NCBI GenBank assembly: GCA_037176705.1
Contig: CM073895.1
Location: 310,001 to 374,000, forward strand
Direction of reading: 5' to 3'
DNA length: 64,000 nucleotides
Source: Molossus alvarezi
Lineage: Eukaryota > Chordata > Mammalia > Chiroptera > Molossidae
Position numbers and translations under genes: made by a program. Below are positions 9,501-21,158 of this stretch, piece by piece (the first letter of the stretch is position 1; each line of letters starts with the position of its first letter). The notes under the pieces were generated by a model that ran no database searches, was not told the DNA's origin, and was given only the letters and a program-made list of their open reading frames with translations.

Positions 9501-12453
9501 GGCCACACAGCCTGTGGTCCTCAGTGTGCTAGGCCGAGGCTCATGGCTTCCTGTGCCCTGTGAGCTGGGCAGAGGCCCCGAAAAGCACTCCTGGGTCGAG
9601 CTCCTGGGGCTGACCAGCCCTCTGGTCGGAGTGTTAAGGGCGATTCCCTTTCACACTGAGCAACAGAGACCCGCTGAACCCAGGTGCCCCTGACAGCTGA
9701 AGGCTTTACTCCCCCAACAGGTGGGTCAGGGTGCTTGACGCAGATCGGGGAAGCCCGCGGAGGGCGGTGGAGAGGGCCGAAGGGGGAGCAGCCAGGTCTG
9801 GAAACCCGGAAGCCGGAGGTGCCTGCCCCCAGCAGCACCGGTCCAGACTCGAGCCTTCGGGGACAGTGACGAGACCCCGGCTAGTCCCGGCCCGAGGACC
9901 CCAGGCAGGGGCGGGGCTGACAGACCCGAAGAGGCCGAGGGGCGAGCCGAGGCGGGGCGGGAGGAGCTGCGGGGCTCCCGGCTCTGCTGCCCGGCGGCCA
10001 CAGCACGCCCCGCCCCGGGACACGGCGACCCCCGCCCCAGACGCTGTCTGCAGCCGCCGCCGGGATCGCAGCTAATTGCGCCCCGCCCCCGCCGCGCAGG
10101 GTCCGAGGGGCGAGGAGGCGGGGCCCCGATGCGCCCGCGGTAATTACCGCTGCAGCCGCCGCCGCCCGCCGGGTCAGCGCCTCCGCGCCGCCGCCGAGAT
10201 TAATTGGCGCCGCCAGCGGGGCCGGGCGGGGGCGGAGGCGGCGCGAGACCCGAAGCCGAAACGAGCGGCGCTTCGACCGCCCGCGGGGCCGGCAATTAGC
10301 AGCGGCGGCCGGAAGGGGGGCGCGGGGCGGTTCCGGGAATGGAGGGGGCGCGCGGCGCTCACCTCCCTGCCGTCCACAGGGAGCTGTCACAGCCGGCCCC
10401 CTTGCTGTCGCCCCAGAATGCCCCGCACATCGCCCTGGGCCCCCACCTCAGGCCTCCCTTTCTGGGGGTGCCCTCGGCTCTGTGCCAGACCCCAGGTGAG
10501 AAGTAGGCGAGTGTCTGATCCTTTGTGCCCCCGGGGGGGGACCTGCGTGCGGGCGCCATCGGGCTTGTCTGTGACCCAGTGTTTCTGTAGGGCCCGCCCC
10601 TCCCCGGACAAACGGGGGTGGGGGCGGGGGTAAGAGCCCGGGCGGCTCCGGACCACCGGCCACCTGGCTTCGCGCTCTGTCCCCTTCGCACCAGGTTTCG
10701 GATTCCTGCCCCCTGCCCAGGCGGAGATGCTGGCTCGGCAGCAGGAGCTCCTGCGGAAGCAGAACCTGGCTCGGTAGATGGCAGGGTAACTGGGGGGGAG
10801 GTGGCCCCGCCTCGCGGGCTGACACTGCCCTGTGCTCTCCCTGGTCCAGACTGGAGATGTCGGCAGAGCTGCTGCGGCAGAAGGAGCTCGAGAGCGCGCA
10901 CCGGCCGCAGCTACTGGCGCCTGAGGCCGCGCTGCGCCCGCCGGATGGTGCCGACGAGCTGCAGCGCCGCGGGGCCATGCTGGTGCTGAGACACAGCTCC
11001 GCGCCCGTGCTGGCCCTGCCCCCGCAGGGGCCCCCGGGCCCGGGCCCTCCCACCCCGCCGCGGGAGCCTGCCCGCCGAGCCCCTCGGAAGGGGAGCTCCA
11101 GCCCTGCCTCAGCTCGTCCCAGTGAGCCCAAGGAGACCACCGGGGCTGGGCTCTGGGTACAAGATGGCTCTGAAGATGAGCCCCCCAAGGACTCAGACGG
11201 AGAGGACTCCGAGATGGTGGCTGTTGGGGGCCAGGGCCCCACCCCGGGTCAAGCCCCAACTGGAGGGGCCAGCTCAGAGGGGAAGGGACTTCTCTCAGGG
11301 TCCATGCTGCCCCCTCCACTGCCCCTGGGCGTGCCCTACATCAGCCCCTACTTCCACACAGGTGGGCACCCCCGATGCTCTAGATCTCCCCATGGGGTGG
11401 AAGGAGACCCCTCCCCCCCAACCCCCTTTAGGGTATCCAAGGGGAGAAAAGTCCCTTTTAGTCACGAATCCATCATCTCTGAACAAGGGCAAAGGTCAGC
11501 AGATGGTTGGGACCCTAGGAAAGAGTCAGTCAAAGTCCTAGTAACACCCCCTCCCAACCCAGGCACCATGGGGGGACTCTTCACGGATGGGGAGGAGGCC
11601 ACAGCCCCTGAGGATGTCAGCAAGTGGACAGTGGACGATGTCTGCAGCTTTGTGGGGGGCCTGTCTGGCTGTGGAGAATACGCACCGGTGAGGGGGGCAC
11701 CTGCCCAAGATGGTTCTGTGCTCCCTGTCCCCCCGGGCCTCCTCACCCCGCTCGCCCTCCTCAAAGGGTCTGGGGGGCACTGGCGCATGCTCCCTGCACT
11801 GGGTGCTCTGCCTGCAACACTGGCACGTGCCCAACAGAGGAGTGTGTTCTCTCACTGGCGTATTTTTCCTGCAAACGGCACAAATGCTCCGCTCTGGGAG
11901 GCCTCGAGCCGCCCCAGAAGCAGCCCTGGTGGGGCCGAGGGACTGCAGGGTGGGCAGGCACTGGTCACACTCAGGCCTGACAGGCTCCCACCTCACACCA
12001 GATCTTCAGAGAACAGGGGATAGACGGGGAGACCCTGCCCCTGCTGACTGAGGAGCACCTCCTGACCACCATGGGGCTGAAGCTAGGGCCTGCTCTCAAG
12101 ATTCGGGCACAGGTGAGTGCCAGTTGGGGCAGTGGTCTCCACCCAGTGGAAGGGCAGCATCAGGGCTCTTCCTGGCTGCAGACTCCCGCCTGGGCGTGTC
12201 TCCGCAGGTAGCCAAGCGCCTGGGCCGCGTCTTCTACATGGCCAGCTTCCCTGTGGCTTTGCCGCTGCAGCCACCAACGCTGCGGGCCCCCGAGCGGGAG
12301 CTCACCTCAGCGGAGCAGCCTCCATCCCCAACAATGGTCCCCTCGCCCTATGGTGGGGGTCACCCCACTGCTGGCAGAACCTCACCCAAGCAAGAGAATG
12401 GGACTGTGACTCTGCTCCCAGGGCCAGCAGACCCCTCCCAGCCTCTGTGCTGA
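600..12453 (+). CDS. SAMD11: SAMD11, sterile alpha motif domain protein 11 (5'-partial)
   Basis: Retina-enriched nuclear SAM-domain protein associated with Polycomb-type repression and linked to retinal dystrophy in people (family knowledge). Coding exons, read from splice sites and conserved peptide: 600-650 (starts VHTHWDVNISFRE), 4036-4160, 6998-7087, 7191-7325, 9170-9335, 10380-10495, 10695-10773, 10850-11361, 11563-11687, 12002-12112, 12208-12453. All junctions are GT-AG and the phases join into an open frame of about 584 codons. The exon at 4036 carries VMPEHQSRCEFQR and the exon at 7191 carries GPSMAPEDHYRRLVSALSE. The SAM domain is split over 11563-11687 (KWTVDDVCSFVGGLSGCGEY) and 12002-12112 (LTEEHLLTTMGLKLGPALKI). 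The protein ends DPSQPLC. The large exon at 10850 encodes a Pro/Ser/acidic low-complexity linker, as in the human protein. The N-terminal exons are outside the window. Identity is confident; exact exon edges rest on consensus sites. Confidence 0.93.
719..742. repeat. (CTGT)n microsatellite
   Basis: About five perfect tandem copies of a tetranucleotide just downstream of the first visible SAMD11 exon, intronic. Likely length-polymorphic. Confidence 0.9.
1181..1420 (+). mobile_element. VES-type tRNA-derived bat SINE
   Basis: Full-length element with a tRNA-like head (A-box region tggctcagcggttagagcg, B box gggttcggttccc), a CT-rich body and a tail after cctcgggtgaggataaag. It is flanked by a perfect 13-bp duplication, aaggatgagggga, at 1168-1180 and 1421-1433, which shows retroposition. 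It sits in a SAMD11 intron in sense orientation. Confidence 0.93.
2014..2219. repeat. Diverged CTGT-rich tandem repeat
   Basis: About 200 bases of imperfect CTGT/CTGTC repeats interrupted by short unique spacers, within a SAMD11 intron. Only 2022-2038 is a clean run, so this is an old, degenerate microsatellite. Confidence 0.75.
2890..3181 (+). promoter_or_regulatory. Candidate internal SAMD11 promoter (two CRX-type sites, TATA-like box)
   Basis: Two identical GGATTAGCTG strings occur at 2898-2907 and 3056-3065; GGATTAG is the reverse complement of the CRX/OTX core CTAATCC. A TATA-like ctatttaag lies at 3094-3102, about 30 bases after the second site. A possible untranslated exon would end at 3180 (ctgttacag followed by the donor-like gtgggc). 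SAMD11 is known to be a CRX-regulated retinal gene. The assignment as a promoter is inference only. Confidence 0.35.
3213..3228. repeat. Poly(C) tract
   Basis: A 16-base C homopolymer in a SAMD11 intron. The exact length is likely to be error-prone in sequencing. Confidence 0.9.
5840..5960. promoter_or_regulatory. AT-rich non-coding block in SAMD11 intron
   Basis: An AT-rich island in otherwise GC-rich intron, with homeodomain-like cores (ttattagc near 5852, agattaaggg near 5925, gaattagg near 5946) and GATA-like tgataaaaa near 5911. It resembles a conserved enhancer, but no conservation data are available here. Confidence 0.25.
8160..8515. promoter_or_regulatory. Intragenic CpG island bracketed by AT-rich homeodomain motifs
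   Basis: A CpG-dense core (about 8240-8480) is flanked by two AT-rich strings: attattcaccaaatgttaat with following taatttaaa at 8174-8204, and ggtaattaatttataaac at 8480-8497. No SAMD11 coding exon maps here; the neighbouring exons are at 7191-7325 and 9170-9335. Candidate enhancer or alternative promoter; no transcript evidence. Confidence 0.35.
9880..10379. promoter_or_regulatory. Intragenic CpG island with four TAATT cores, upstream of a SAMD11 exon
   Basis: Very CpG-rich sequence ending at the acceptor of the SAMD11 exon at 10380. Four homeodomain-type cores occur within about 230 bases: gctaattgc (~10071), the palindrome gcggtaattaccgc (~10137-10150), gattaattgg (~10198) and ggcaattagc (~10290). 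Such islands often act as alternative promoters or Polycomb-sensitive elements. That role is inferred. Confidence 0.4.
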
Positions 12454-12898
12454 GTTGTGGGATGGGCCGGCCAGGCCCAAGGTCCCTCAGTGCCAGTTGC
12501 TGCCGTGCAGAGGCCCCTCCCTCACAGCTCATTTCCTTCAGTTTTGGAAGTGAAAACACACAGAACTTTTAAAAGGAAAACATGTGACTTGAGAGAAAGG
12601 AACACCTTCCCAAAGACTTTTGGGGGTACCGGTAAAGCCTGGCGCAGGCCTGGGGATCTGAACCTGGATGCTGCAGACAAACCAAAGACAGGCAGCTCAC
12701 TGGCCCTGGCTCCCTCTGGAGCTGGGACTGCTCTGGGTCTTCAGCACCCTGACCTCAGGCGAGGTCAGCTTCCCTCACGGGGACATGCCCCTGGGGTGCG
12801 GCAGCAGCAGGTTCCACGGTGCAGGGGTCGGGCCCAAGGCCACCGCTCCAGCTATCAGCACACAGCGCTTGGTACTTCATGGTCTTTTGTGTTGTGAA

Positions 12899-12904
12899 AA
12901 TAAA
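12899..12904 (+). terminator. SAMD11 polyadenylation signal
   Basis: An AATAAA hexamer 446 bases after the SAMD11 stop codon and before the convergent NOC2L stop. It defines a 3' UTR of about 470 bases. Confidence 0.7.
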
Positions 12905-13007
12905 GCCCCATCCGCCACCTACTGTCCTTCCCCCAATTGGGCACTGACCCCTGGTGAGATGGGGACACTGCTGACAGGCCCCGCAGCCACGGGTGGTGGC
13001 CGAGTCC

Positions 13008-16000
13008 TTAGTCCTCCTCGGAGAGCTGTAGGTCCTGCAGCTCATCCTCCGGCCCCTGGGCCAGCAGCCGCCACAACTCCCGGGGGGCCAGCTCTGCATC
13101 TGCATCTGGGCCTCCATCTGCAGGGAGACACCAAGGCCACATAAATTCTGCTCCATCAGGAAGAAGCCAGCCTGGGGGGTTACTGTTGCTAATTCATCAC
13201 AGCAGTAATTAATTTATTGGTGCCCCTGCTGCTGGCTGCCAGAGCCAACAGGAAAGGAGCGGCTGGCCTGACCTCCCCAGGGAGGAGCTTTGGGCACCCA
13301 GACACATGGGCTCGAAGGGCACAGCACCCTCACCCCAGGAACCACTCACCCTCTGAGTTGCTAACATCTTGGCTACTACTGCTGCCATCATCCTCATCTT
13401 CATCATCCTCATCCTTGTCTTCCTCCTCTACCCTCTGCTGAGCTCCAGAGGACGTAGGTGTACCTGGGGACCAAGGGGAAGAGCCCGTGGGAGAGGCCCA
13501 CCAGCAAATGCACAGGGGACAGCTGGCTCAACAGCCCTGCACTGCCCTCCCCTGGGGCCTCCTCCGGCAAGTGGAGAGGACTCAGAACTGCCAGCAGGGG
13601 GAGGGACAAGGCCCGCGGACATGTTTCCATTTTAGGAGGCCGCATCTCAAAGAAAAGGGTCAGAGAAGGGACAGAGCAGCCAGCAAACAGGAGCAGAGGT
13701 GGGAGTGGGTGCCCTCCCTCCAGCTCCAGGAGGTGCTAGGGACACCTTCCAGGTCCGCCTGACCATCCCCCCAAGAGCTCAAGCTGAGCTGGGCAGGCCC
13801 ACCTCTCTCTGAGAAGTCCGCAGCATCCTCCTCACTATCCAGGTCAAAGAGGTCCTTGAATTCCACCCTGTCCTCATCCTTCCTGTCCCCCAGCTTCCGC
13901 CGCTTTATCTCAGGGAAGTGCAGATCTTCCAGCTGGGAAGCCCCAGAACAAGGGCAACAGGTGAGGTGTGCCAGGAGCCTCGTTCCCAAAGACAGGCTCC
14001 ACCTAAACCCAGGACCCTGCGTTCTCCCTGCCCCCGGTCACATCCCTCATCTCCCACACAGAGACCTGTTGGGCCACGTTTCCTACCGACTGCCCATCTG
14101 CATCCCTGGGAGTGACCCCTGGATGGCCACCCCACCAGCCACCTGCTAGCCCTCAAGTGCCATCCAAACCACAGCCCCACCCCACCACCCTGGCAGATGT
14201 GTCCCCAACAGCCCCAGCCCCATCTTAGTCATATCAGGGTGCTAGGGCCTCGTCTCAGAACAGTCCAGCCAGGTGTGCCCAGACCCCGGCAGCCTCCCAC
14301 ACACACCCGCTCTTTGCCGCTGATTTCCAGCTGGATCTCACGGTCCCGCAGTTTCCGCCACTGGCTGTAGTACTTAGTGAGCGGAGTCCCCTCCTTGCGG
14401 ATCTGTTTCTCCCAGTCATCCTGTGGGTAGCGGTTCAGGGTCATGTCCCACCCTGGGCAAAACCCCAAACCCCAGCCACACTGACCAGTGCCCTCCCCAC
14501 GGACCACGGCCTGACGGTTTGTCACACCGAAGGAGGCCCTCTGGCGGAGGCTGCAGATGTGGTCTGCGTTCTCCTGCAGCTTCTCCAGCAGCTGGCGCAC
14601 CTGCCGGCAGTAGTTGGCCACCTTGCACTCCCGGAGGAAGGACTTCAGCTGCAGAGGAAGAGGCTCAGCCAGCTCCACAGGCTGCTGTGTGGGTGGCCCG
14701 CCCACCCACTGCCCACCAGGAGGGGCGGAGCCCGGGGCCCAGGCCCAGCCACAGAGCTCCCATGCGAGGCTCGTGCACACAGCCTCTCCATTGCTTCCAC
14801 GTTTCTGTGGGCTTTTTACTTCGACAGAATTAAGCAGCTGTGGAAACCACAGGACCGCAAAGCCTAAAACATCACCTGGCTCTTTACCAAAAAAAAAAAA
14901 AAACTTGCGGATCCCTGGGGCTTCAAGCCCAGAAACAGAGCCTTGCACCCGCTCCTGTGTCTAGATGGGCCTCTGCCAGGCGCAGCTAGGTGGGAGCAGC
15001 CCCACCACCAGAGCCGCGAAGACACAGGCAGTACCCCCTCCCCCGAGCACAGGCCTCCCTGAGATGGGGGATATCTAGGCTGGAAGCCAATGGACTTCCG
15101 AGAGGAAAGACACCCACCCTACCCCCAGTGTTGCCTGGAAAGAAGATGAGGCTGCCGAGGACCCCTGGGGAGCATGCAATCAGTAGACCAGCCCACTCAG
15201 TCCCAATCCCTCAGGAAAGACTCATGACATCTGGTCCCCGGGCTGCGCAGGCCTAGGGTCCTCGTGGAGTCTGCCCATGCGCAGATTCCCACACCACAGC
15301 CCCAGCACGGGGCCAGGTTCCACCACCAGCTCTGTGGTTGGGACAGATGACCTTCCTCTAGCCCCTGTGTAAACAGGGAGCTGAGTCCATTAAAACACAG
15401 TCTAGCCAGCCTTACCACAGGCCTCAGAGGGACCTGGGCAGGGGTCAGGTAGCGGGCACACACCTGCAGGATGGCGGGCAGCGCCAGTTCGGGGAACGCG
15501 ATGCTGTGGGCCTGAGTGTGCAGGTACTCGAGGGTGAGGTCATACAGCTGCTCCACCAGGCCGTCCTGAGGCAGCAGTGCAGAGGAGAGCATCAGGGCAT
15601 GGGGGAGGGGTAGCTCAGACCACTTCCACCACAGGCTGACACGGCCACTTACTCTCCAGGGCAAGGAGGAAGGCTGGGACCCCACAGCCTCTCTGGAAGC
15701 CACACTCAGGCTCCCTGGAGCTGGGCCAACCACCATGGGAGCCCACAAGGATCCATGCTTCAACTCGCAGTGCAGCACACCCCTCCTGTGCACACCCTGC
15801 GTGCTGACCTCAGTGTCCTCTGACACCTGCGGCAACCTCAGCCAGGGCCCTCCCTAGGCCCCTCCCTGGAGGCCCAGAGGCTGGCCTCACCCGGTAAGCC
15901 TTCTCCTGCAGGTTGACTTTGGACAGCTTCAGGATCACAGCGAAGTTGATGGGCTTGGAGCTCATGCGCCCCGGCTTCTTGTTGAAGTCAACCTGCTGGA

Positions 16001-19000
16001 AAACCTGCGCCGACCCATGGCCACATCAGCCCAGACTGCAGTGCTGGATCCCGTTCACCCCACCCCAACTGCACCTGGGTCCTTGAAGACCCATTGTGGG
16101 AGCAGACCTACAGCCCACAGACCCCCCCCACCCCAAGATACTGCTTGCCTTCCAGAGCTCTGGTGGCCCCCGAGGGAGCCCCTCACCCAGAGTGGGACAC
16201 TGGCCACTGGGCAGGCCCAGGAGCACGTGCATGCTCACTGCTAGACCCTCTTCTAAAAACTGGGCCAGAAGGCCGCATCTGGAGACAGGAGAGCCCTCCT
16301 GCACAGGACTACTGCCACACCCTCGACCGCGTCCCCAGCAGTCACACACCAAGGAACACAGTCTCGGGAGCTGGGGCTCGGCTCCCGCGTCCTCTAGAGG
16401 CGGCAGGCTGTGCACTTCCCGTCAGCGCTGGCCTCTGGGAGAAGTCCTCCTCCCAAGCGGGAGGCTGAAGCTGCCCAGAGAACAGTGGACTACCTGGCCC
16501 CTCAGCCATACACCTCTCCCACGACCCTCGAAGAGGGCGATCAGGATGAGTTTCCGAGAGCGATGTGTGGCCAAGGCTGGGGGAGTGTGACGGAAAGCAT
16601 CCCCATCAGGAGCCCAGAGCTGAGCTCAGGTCGGCTCCCAATGAAAGCAGCCATGGTGAAGGCGACCACAACGCGGCCCCTGGGAGGGCACAGCTGCAGC
16701 CTGGCTCGGCCCCGGGAGGTCTGACCTCCCACACTGGTTCTCCCCGCCACCCAGGGAGGAGGGCCAGGGCTCCCGGGAGACAGAGAGCTTGGCTTCCAGC
16801 TCTGTGGTGTGTTTCCTCTGGGAAGGAAAGGCCTGCACCGTGGGTGAGGGACGTGCGGGACGCAGATGAGGCCAAGACGGGCCAGTGCAAAGGTGTAGGA
16901 AAACAGAGAGCGGGCCCAGGGAGACAGTGAACAGAGGGGACAGACAGACGCCCAGGGCACACACACGCACACAGGGACGTGCAGACACGGCCTTGGAATC
17001 AGACCTGGGCTTCCAGGCTGGATCTTGGACAAATGCCCAGATCAAAGCAGGTCTGTGCCCCAAAACCAGCTCCCTCAGGCCCGCCCCAGGAGGCAGCCTG
17101 TCCTCGGTGCTGCTCTTGCCAACCAACACAAGCCACTGGCCTGGGCAGACAGAAGGCACCAAGGACAGCGGTGCCCTGGAAGCACCTGTGTTCTGCAGGT
17201 GAGGCCCCACCCGCCTCACCTCAAGGACGAAGGGCAGCACAGGGATGAAGGTGCCCGTGCCCTCGGAGAGCAGTGTCAGGGCACGTACGCAGTGCATGCG
17301 CAGTGGGTAGAAGCGCGCCGTGGGGACCAGCCTGGGAGCGGGAGGACGGGAGTGAGAGGAGGCCCCGCCTTAGGGACCCCATAAACCCGCCTCACCCTCC
17401 TGGCTGCTGCCACGTAGCCCCAGCCTCAGCAGGGGCCCTCCCTATCACCTTTCTCAGGGTCAGAGGCCGCACCTGCCCCACCAGATTCCTGACAGCACAG
17501 GACAGGACGCAAGGCCTTCAGGACTCGCCTCCTTGCTCGGTTATAGGGCTGCTGGGGCACCCACCAGGCTGGACTTGTTTCCTTTTGAGAAGCGTTTCCT
17601 CCCAGCTCTCAGATCCCCTCAGAAGGACAGGGCTGCCCCCTCCTGGCCAACAGTCACCAGCCCACGCTAAACGTTCACACCCAGGATCCTACATACCAGA
17701 CCGGATCTGCTGCTCAAGAACCCCTTGCGAAGAGACCCAAATTCCCTTCAAACTGCACACGGCCCCCTCTACTCGGCATCCCCAGAACACACGCTTGGGC
17801 TGTGTCCTCAGAGGAAGGTGCTGAGAAGGAGTCACGTCACAGGTGACCCAGAAAGAAGCCTGCTGCCCGGGCCTGGGTGCTCTCTCACACGGGCACCAGA
17901 ACACAGACAGCCCCACCCGGGCCCTTCCACAGATGTTACCAGGTCACAGACCACAGAACCTCCCTGGAAGCCTTGGCCACCTGGAAGAGGACCCCCTGCC
18001 CCTCAGGACAGCTCTGTAATCCTGACCCCTCTCTGACCTCCAGAGCAGCCTCCTACACCCGTCCCTAGACGACCCACGCCAGCCTGGCTCTCAGGACGCC
18101 CACCCAGACTCACTTGATGCAGCCGAGGATGACCTGGGCGAGGGGGTAGACCAAGGGCTGGAGGGTGTCGCTGGGGCAGATGGTGCTGAGGACGCGGCAC
18201 CACAGCTGCAGGCAGTGCACGAACTGCCAGTTGTACACGGACTGGTGCGTCTCCTGCAGAGCCGCTGGTCAGCCGGTCCCCAGGGCCCACCCTCCCCACC
18301 ACGCACAGGGGCCCAGCAGGCAGCAGCACTGGATCCTCCTAACACCCACCCCAAGGACCCTGGCCCCACCCAGATGCTGGGCTCTCTCTTCCCGGAGGCC
18401 CCAGGCCCTTGGCTGGCTCAGCGCCCCAGCCTAGCCACCAACCTTCTTGCGCGTGGTCATGGCATTGCGCAGGTGGACGGCGAGCTGGCGGATGTAGAGG
18501 AAGGCGTGCTGGTAGGCCACGCTGGTGTCCAGGGCCAGGAGCTCAGTCAGCGTCCGCTGCATGAAGCCGATGAGGGGCAGAGCGCTGGGAGAGGTGAACT
18601 TGCAGTTCTTCACGTACGCGATGTACATTTGCTGCCGGGAGACCAGGCACAGCCGCCTGAGCTCCCAGGGCCCCGAGGCCCCACCGCCAGACACCAGGGC
18701 CTGTCCCTCAGAGCTGCTGCCTCAGAACCACAGCCCGGTGTCAGTGCAGACCCTCCGCCCGCGGTCCCCCTGCTGCTCTGGCCTCCACAGGGCAGTCTGC
18801 AGTCCAAGGGACTGTGCTCACAAGGAGGACCTGGTGCTAGGGGAGGGGGAACTCCAGCATAAACCAGTTTGGGAACCAGCAGGGGAACCTCGGAGGGCCT
18901 GGGAGGGAGGACCCCCTGCCGCCAGACCACCCTGGCTGGGACTGGGCACCAGTGTCTCTACCCCTCTCCACCTCCAGGGTCCTGTCCACTGAGGAGAAGT

Positions 19001-21120
19001 GGCCACCACTTCTCAGAGGAAACAGTGACAGGGACCCGGGTCTGCCTGGAGCCACAGTCCCACTGAGCCCAGCAGCCCTTAGACTGAGACTTTCAACCCT
19101 GACCCCAATGGACACTGACTGGGGGCACCACAGGTGGAAGCCACCGGCCCAACCTACCTTCAGGACGGGGCTCAGGAAGGTGTCTTTCTGGTGCCGGCAG
19201 GCTCTGACGAGGACCAGGAAGGCCAGCACGCGGAGTGTCTCCTCGCCTGTGCTCCACAGGACCACCATCCTCTGCAAAGAGTGAGACGTCACGACTGCCT
19301 CGGCCTCCCCAGGTGCAGCAGGAGGCCCCTGTGGGCACTGCTGAGAAACAGCCCAGCCTGGAGCCTGTTCTCAAACACCTGGGCAGTGCTGCCCAAGGCA
19401 GACCCTAGCAGAGGAGGGGTCTGTCACTAGCCAGGGCACTCAGCCACGCCCACAGGCCAGCCTGCCCACCTTGAGCAGCATGCGGCACTGCTTGGGGAAA
19501 GTCAGGAAGTAGGGCATGGAGCTGCTGATGTGCTGCAGGAGGGCCGCCGCCACCGTTGCCTCTGCCACGCAGGCCACCAGCTGGGGAGCAAGAGAGGTCA
19601 GTGCCAAGCCCACTCACGTCGAGGAACAGAGAAGGACCGGACCACTGCGCACGGCCAGGCCCCGATGACCCAGCAGCCCTCTCCCAGCAAAACCGCACCT
19701 GTATGACTGAGCTCAGGTGAGCCTTGACATCCAGCCGGAGCTTCCCCCAGAGCGGGCTGCTGGATGGCTGCAGCAACCTGTAGAGACCACACCCGTCCAC
19801 CCACGTGAGACCAGAAGTTCAGACACCCCAGCTCACACACGGGTAAGCCCTGGGCCACATTCTGTCCACACACAGGCTTGTGGGCCCTGTGGGGAGACCC
19901 TCTCAAAAGTGGTCCAGATCAATGCCTGAGGAGGGGCAGCCCCCAGCTGACCAGAGGGCTGACAGCCACTGTGCTCCATGTCTGAGCCCACAGCCACCAC
20001 TCCCCCAGTCTCCAGAAGGCACCCATACCTGCGGCAAGCATACAGGGCCCTGAGGTCTAACCCAGGCATCACCAACCACAACTACAACCAGGCTTTCTGT
20101 GGCCCAAACAAGCTTTAAAATAAACCAAAGTCCCCATGTCTACAACTCAGCTTCACCAAAAACCCAGACTCTGACCTTTTTCGAAAAATGCAAAGGCCTG
20201 GCAATGCCAATTACCACCTCTGGCAGTTTCTCACAGGCATCGCCCCTCAGCATGCACAGAACTCAGCACACAGTAGGTGCTCATTAAAACCTGTTGGTGA
20301 GCCCGGCCGGTGTGGCCCAGTGGTTGAGCGTCGACCCTGCACCAAGAGGTCGCCAGTTCGATTCCCAGTCAGAGCACATGCCCAGGTTGTGGGCCCGATC
20401 CCCAGTGGGGAGCATGCAGGAGATGGCCAATCGATGTTCTCTCTCATTCATCTATGTTTCTCTCTCTCTCCCTCCCTTCTTCTCTAAAACCAATATAGAA
20501 AACTAAAACAAAACAAACAAACAAACAAAAAACCAAAAACCTGCTGGCATGCACAAAGGGGCAAAGGCCAGCACCAGTGGAGAGCTCACCTTGACCCAAG
20601 AGGCAGCATCTCCATTTCCTTCAGTGACGCAGTGCAGCGGCCTCCTTCCGGGAGAACGCAACCAGCACTGTCTGCTGCCCACGTCCTCACTGCCCTTCTA
20701 CCCCTGCCCGTCAGCCACCTCCACACGGCCAAACCCTTCAATCCCTCGGTCCAACCTCACCAACACCACCAGGCCCAGGTGATGGCAGAGGACTCTCTCT
20801 GGACACTTCCTTCTTCCTTTAAGAGGCATTTGGGGTGAGTCTGACCTTCCAAGGCTCTTCCTGCCTCCAACCCAAGTGGTCGAGTAGCGTAAGCCCTGTT
20901 CTACCAACATATGCTGCCCTCCTCCCTCCTCTAAAGACAGCTTCTCTCCCCGATCTACCTCTAACACGGAAGGTCAAGTTCTCAAACCCAGCACTGACCA
21001 GGCCCCCGTCTGGAGACACACCCAGCAACCAAGGTAAAAGGGAAGGAGAGTAGACAACACTAATTTATCACAAAGAGAAAAAAGGGAAGGGGGGGAGAGA
21101 GAGAGAGAAAGAGAAAGAGA

Positions 21121-21158
<38 letters not shown>

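Noticed and set aside
10387..11319. Minus-strand open frame of about 310 codons over SAMD11 exons
   Set aside because: Shadow of the GC-rich SAMD11 coding exon; proline/arginine-rich low complexity.
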